The notes below the pieces were generated by a model. The model searched no databases and was not told the DNA's origin. It saw nothing but the letters and a program-made list of their open reading frames with translations. The translations under genes were made by a program, and so were the position numbers. Positions 19,559 to 22,249 of a DNA stretch of 22,249 nt are shown piece by piece. Each line of letters starts with the position of its first letter. Position 1 is the first letter of the stretch. This stretch comes from a virus: IMG/VR virus record IMGVR_UViG_3300025120_000624, positions 1 through 22,249 of that record; one strand, written 5' to 3'.

Positions 19559-21274
19559 ATGTCAGATGAAACTGGCCTCAATCCGTTTGTATTTGCTTGT
19601 CAGGGGGGTCTAGTACTTGACCAATCTACTTTCGCTATGCAGCCCGGAATGGCGTTAGAATTAGAAAACTTTGAACCTGCCACTACTGGCGGATATCGTC
19701 GTATATCTGGCTATACAAAATGGAATCCTAATATAGTTCCACAAGACCAAAGTGCCAGCGAACAAATATTAATGTCTGCACATTTTGATGGTAACGTTAT
19801 TGCAGCGAGGGGGCGTAAAGTTTGGAAAGCTACTAATGGTAGCACAACGTTAAGCCTAGCATTGAATAACTCAGTCACGACTGTAACAGTAACATCCACT
19901 ACAAACTTTAGTACCCAAGGAACACTATTAGTTGGTTCTGAAGAGATTACCTACACTGGTAAAACTAGCACAACTTTTACAGGATGTTCGCGCGGAGCTA
20001 ATAGCACTTCTGCAGCAGCACACCTTAATAACGCAGTTATTACCCAAACTTGGACAGAGCTAGATTCAGGAAGAACAGGTGCAGGTAGATACTCTTTTTT
20101 TAGATACAATCTTGCAGGTGTAGATTATATTATATGGGCTGACGGTGCTAATGCGGCATCTAGATATAAAACTGCCAGCAACACAATATTAGACATTACA
20201 GCATCGGGTGCACCCGCAGACCCTAAATTTGTTACCGGCTATAAAAACCATATGTTCTTTGCTGGTATGTCTGCAACACCACAATCTTTAGTATTCAGTG
20301 CACCATTTAATGAAAATGATTTTCAAACGGGTCAAGGTGCAGGTATAATAAATGTAGATAGTCCTATTACAGGATTATTTCCATTTCGTGATTCTTTAGT
20401 TATTTTCTGCGAAGAACGAATATTTAAGTTAGTAGGTAACACTCTATCTGACTTTCAATTACAACCAATTACACGTGAAATAGGATGTCTTAACGGTTCT
20501 ACTATTCAAGAATTTGCAGGAGACATTGTATTTCTAGGGCCGGATGGACTGCGTACGGTTGCTGGTACAGCCAAAATTGGTGACGTAGAACTTGGTACAA
20601 TTAGCCGCGCAGTTCAAGAACGTTTTGAACGTTTATCAGACGTGGATGAATTTACAAGTACAGTTATTGCAGATAAAACACAATATAGAATATTTTTTAC
20701 TAATTCTGAAACACCCAGAGCTGTAACAACCGGCATTATATGTGTAAAAAAGAGCGAGGCGTATGAGTTTGCTGATTTAAAAGGCATACGTCCCAGTTGT
20801 ACAGATAATGTTGTATCTAATGGGGAAAGCATTATTGTACACGGCGACTTTGACGGGTACATATATAGACAAGAACAAGGGAATGACTTTGACGGTAATA
20901 ACGTAACTGGAAAGTATCGTTCCCCAGATTTAACAATGGGTGACGCAGGTTTACGTAAATCCTTTCAACGTGTCATTCTTAACTACGCACCCGAAGCGGC
21001 TGTTAATGCAGACTTATTCGTGCGTTATGACTATGAAGCACCCAACGTAGCTCGTCCAGCCGCATATCCATTTGACAGTGCCAGTGTAGTAGCCGTGTAT
21101 GGAAGTTCTGTATATGGCACTGCAACATACGGTGGACAGTCTAACCCGTTAGTAAGACAGCCTATTGAAGGTAGTGGATTTGCTGTAGCACTGCGCGTTA
21201 ACGATAGAGGTACATCAGCACCCTACGCCCTAAAAGGGTTTCAGTTAGAATTTACAGCCGATGCAAGGAGATAA
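19559..21274 (+). CDS. Large tail protein (tail tube/hub type)
   Basis: A 571-residue mainly beta protein. It opens MSDETGLNPFVFACQGGLVL and DQSTFAMQPGMALELENFEP, a start I recognise from tail proteins of marine podoviruses. Blade-like repeats follow, containing GYRRISGYTKW, MSAHFDGNVIAARGRKVWKA, DYIIWADGANAASRYKT, FVTGYKNHMFFAGMSATPQS and GEIVFLGPDGLRTVAG-like strands, which suggests a beta-propeller such as the tail stabilisation or hub protein of short-tailed phages. The later part (QFAVALRVNDRGTSAPYALK-like) is a beta-sandwich. Residues 96-161 carry the same inserted module as the adaptor. A RBS-like AAGGT lies before ATG 19559. The exact role is inferred. Confidence 0.75.
   Translation: MSDETGLNPFVFACQGGLVLDQSTFAMQPGMALELENFEPATTGGYRRISGYTKWNPNIVPQDQSASEQILMSAHFDGNVIAARGRKVWKATNGSTTLSLALNNSVTTVTVTSTTNFSTQGTLLVGSEEITYTGKTSTTFTGCSRGANSTSAAAHLNNAVITQTWTELDSGRTGAGRYSFFRYNLAGVDYIIWADGANAASRYKTASNTILDITASGAPADPKFVTGYKNHMFFAGMSATPQSLVFSAPFNENDFQTGQGAGIINVDSPITGLFPFRDSLVIFCEERIFKLVGNTLSDFQLQPITREIGCLNGSTIQEFAGDIVFLGPDGLRTVAGTAKIGDVELGTISRAVQERFERLSDVDEFTSTVIADKTQYRIFFTNSETPRAVTTGIICVKKSEAYEFADLKGIRPSCTDNVVSNGESIIVHGDFDGYIYRQEQGNDFDGNNVTGKYRSPDLTMGDAGLRKSFQRVILNYAPEAAVNADLFVRYDYEAPNVARPAAYPFDSASVVAVYGSSVYGTATYGGQSNPLVRQPIEGSGFAVALRVNDRGTSAPYALKGFQLEFTADARR
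19844..20041 (+). repeat. 66-codon inserted module, copy in tail protein
   Basis: This encodes residues 96-161: T-T-L-S...TTVTVTSTTNF...EEITYTGKTSTTFTGCSRGA...AAAH. By eye roughly half of the residues are shared with the adaptor copy, while the DNA has diverged. Confidence 0.85.
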
Positions 21275-21277
21275 ATA

Positions 21278-22249
21278 ATGGCAGGCTATACCAGACAATC
21301 CAGTTATGCTGATGGTGACATCATTGATGCTGCGGACAGTAACAACGAATTTAACCAAGTTCTAGCTGCATTTGTAAATACATCAGGTCACAAGCATGAC
21401 GGTACAGCCGCTGAAGGTCCAGTTATTGGTTTAATTGGAGACCCAGGCGTTGCTACACCACTTAACAAAGTTGTTGTTGACGATACAAATAACCGTGTTG
21501 GGGTGTTTGTAGATGCAGGTGGTGCAGGTTCTACAGTAGAACAACTTCGTTTTCAAGATGGCGTAATATTACCTGTAACAAATAACGACATTGACTTAGG
21601 CTCTAGTTCTAATAAATTTAAAGACTTAAATATAGCTGGTGCTGCTAACATTGCTGGCACTATGACCCTATCAGGTAACGTAATTGTATCTGGTACTCTC
21701 GGTGCTGACCTAATACCTGATGGTGATAACACTCGTGACATTGGTAGTTCCTCTGCAGAATGGAAAGACTTATACATAGATGGTGTCGCATACTTAGACG
21801 CAATCAACTTTAATGGTACAGCTATTTCAGCTACTGCAGCAGAGTTAAACATCATGGATGGTGTAACATCTACCACTGCAGAACTTAACATACTAGATGG
21901 CGTTACGTCAACAACAGCAGAACTGAATATCTTAGACGGTGTAACTTCTACTGCTGTTGAGTTAAACATCCTTGATGGTGTTACAGCTACAACAGCAGAA
22001 CTTAATCTAACAGACGGTGGTTCTACTGTAGGTACAACAGCCGTAGCTGGTGGTGATGGTCTTCTAACTAACGATAATGGCACCATGCGCCAGACATCTG
22101 TGGATACTTTTGATACGTATTTTGCACAGAGCACTAAAACACTAACAAATAAAACCTTGACAAGTGCTGTGCTAAACGGTACAATAAGTGGAACATCAAT
22201 TAAAGATGAAGACAATATGGCATCTGATAGTGCCACTCATCTTGCTACC
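21278..22249 (+). CDS. Tail fibre or spike protein, truncated by the window edge
   Basis: The frame is open from ATG 21278 to the right edge (324 codons, no stop), so the gene continues outside. AAGGAG lies before the start. The N-terminus (MAGYTRQSSYADGDIIDAAD, then SNNEFNQVLAAF...HKHDG) is the usual tail-attachment start of phage fibres. It is followed by repeated beta turns such as NNDIDLGSSSNKFKDLNIAG and NTRDIGSSSAEWKDLYIDGV, then five 13-residue repeats of the TTAELNILDGVTS type (21833-22027). Such repeats form trimeric fibre shafts in many marine phages. The receptor-binding end is not included. Confidence 0.88.
   Translation, partial: MAGYTRQSSYADGDIIDAADSNNEFNQVLAAFVNTSGHKHDGTAAEGPVIGLIGDPGVATPLNKVVVDDTNNRVGVFVDAGGAGSTVEQLRFQDGVILPVTNNDIDLGSSSNKFKDLNIAGAANIAGTMTLSGNVIVSGTLGADLIPDGDNTRDIGSSSAEWKDLYIDGVAYLDAINFNGTAISATAAELNIMDGVTSTTAELNILDGVTSTTAELNILDGVTSTAVELNILDGVTATTAELNLTDGGSTVGTTAVAGGDGLLTNDNGTMRQTSVDTFDTYFAQSTKTLTNKTLTSAVLNGTISGTSIKDEDNMASDSATHLAT
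21833..22027 (+). repeat. Five 39-bp fibre repeats
   Basis: Five consecutive 13-codon units, T-[TA]-[AV]-E-L-N-[IL]-x-D-G-V-T-x, start at 21833, 21872, 21911, 21950 and 21989. Third codon positions differ strongly between units while the amino acids stay fixed. The last unit is degenerate (LNLTDGGS). Confidence 0.9.

Noticed and set aside
21833-22027. CRISPR-like spaced repeats
   Set aside because: The repeats are in frame, contiguous and without spacers. They are fibre-shaft protein repeats.
21553-22236. Long leftward frame of 227 codons opposite the tail fibre
   Set aside because: It is the mirror of a repetitive coding sequence. The forward frame has clear fibre repeats and silent-site divergence, and the reverse one has only low-complexity Ser/Val text.

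Overview
The window is a dense stretch of a tailed-phage genome, most likely a short-tailed (podovirus-type) phage of a marine alphaproteobacterium. This rests on the order small terminase, large terminase, portal, scaffold, capsid, head-associated protein, adaptor, tail protein, tail fibre, with no tape-measure or major tail-tube gene visible. A three-segment holin of the gene-transfer-agent type and many small proteins resembling those of uncultured marine phages point the same way. The host and family are inferences. No integrase, repressor, replication gene or tRNA is visible, so nothing here shows lysogeny. The tail fibre runs off the right edge.

Left edge (1-1156): gene-poor DNA. It holds one leftward gene with its own regulatory parts: a near-consensus sigma70 promoter (TTGACA, 17-base spacer, TATAGT), a pyrimidine-rich leader, a five-residue leader ORF joined to the main start by ATGA, and a hairpin plus T-run terminator that overlaps the stop codon. 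Next to it is a stretch that looks like a decayed reading frame (869-1141).

Accessory and lysis block (1157-6723): about 18 small rightward genes, mostly joined by 1- to 35-base overlaps (TAATG, ATGA, GTGA), so they read as one translationally coupled operon. It contains strongly basic small proteins, the lysis set (holin, a second small membrane protein, a membrane/coiled-coil protein, a T4-type lysozyme), a DUF1289-type zinc-binding miniprotein, a Met/Gly/Lys repeat protein, and a ring-hydroxylating-oxygenase-like protein that keeps the mononuclear-iron residues but has lost the Rieske cluster ligands.

Packaging and head block (6742-18556): an HNH-like small basic protein, the terminase small subunit, a putative DNA-binding protein, the terminase large subunit, the portal, a small helical protein, and a 1280-residue protein with an HExxH motif, a Pro/Ala-rich centre, three 18-residue repeats and a C-terminal Hint domain. 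These are followed by an acetyltransferase-like protein, the scaffold, a structured leader, the capsid protein and a head-associated protein, closed by a clear intrinsic terminator.

Tail block (18621-22249): an adaptor-like protein and a large tail protein that share a 66-residue inserted module, then a tail fibre with five 13-residue repeats.

The two least ordinary items are the 1280-residue virion-region protein, which may cleave itself or others, and the Rieske-less oxygenase. The leftward single-gene cassette is third.
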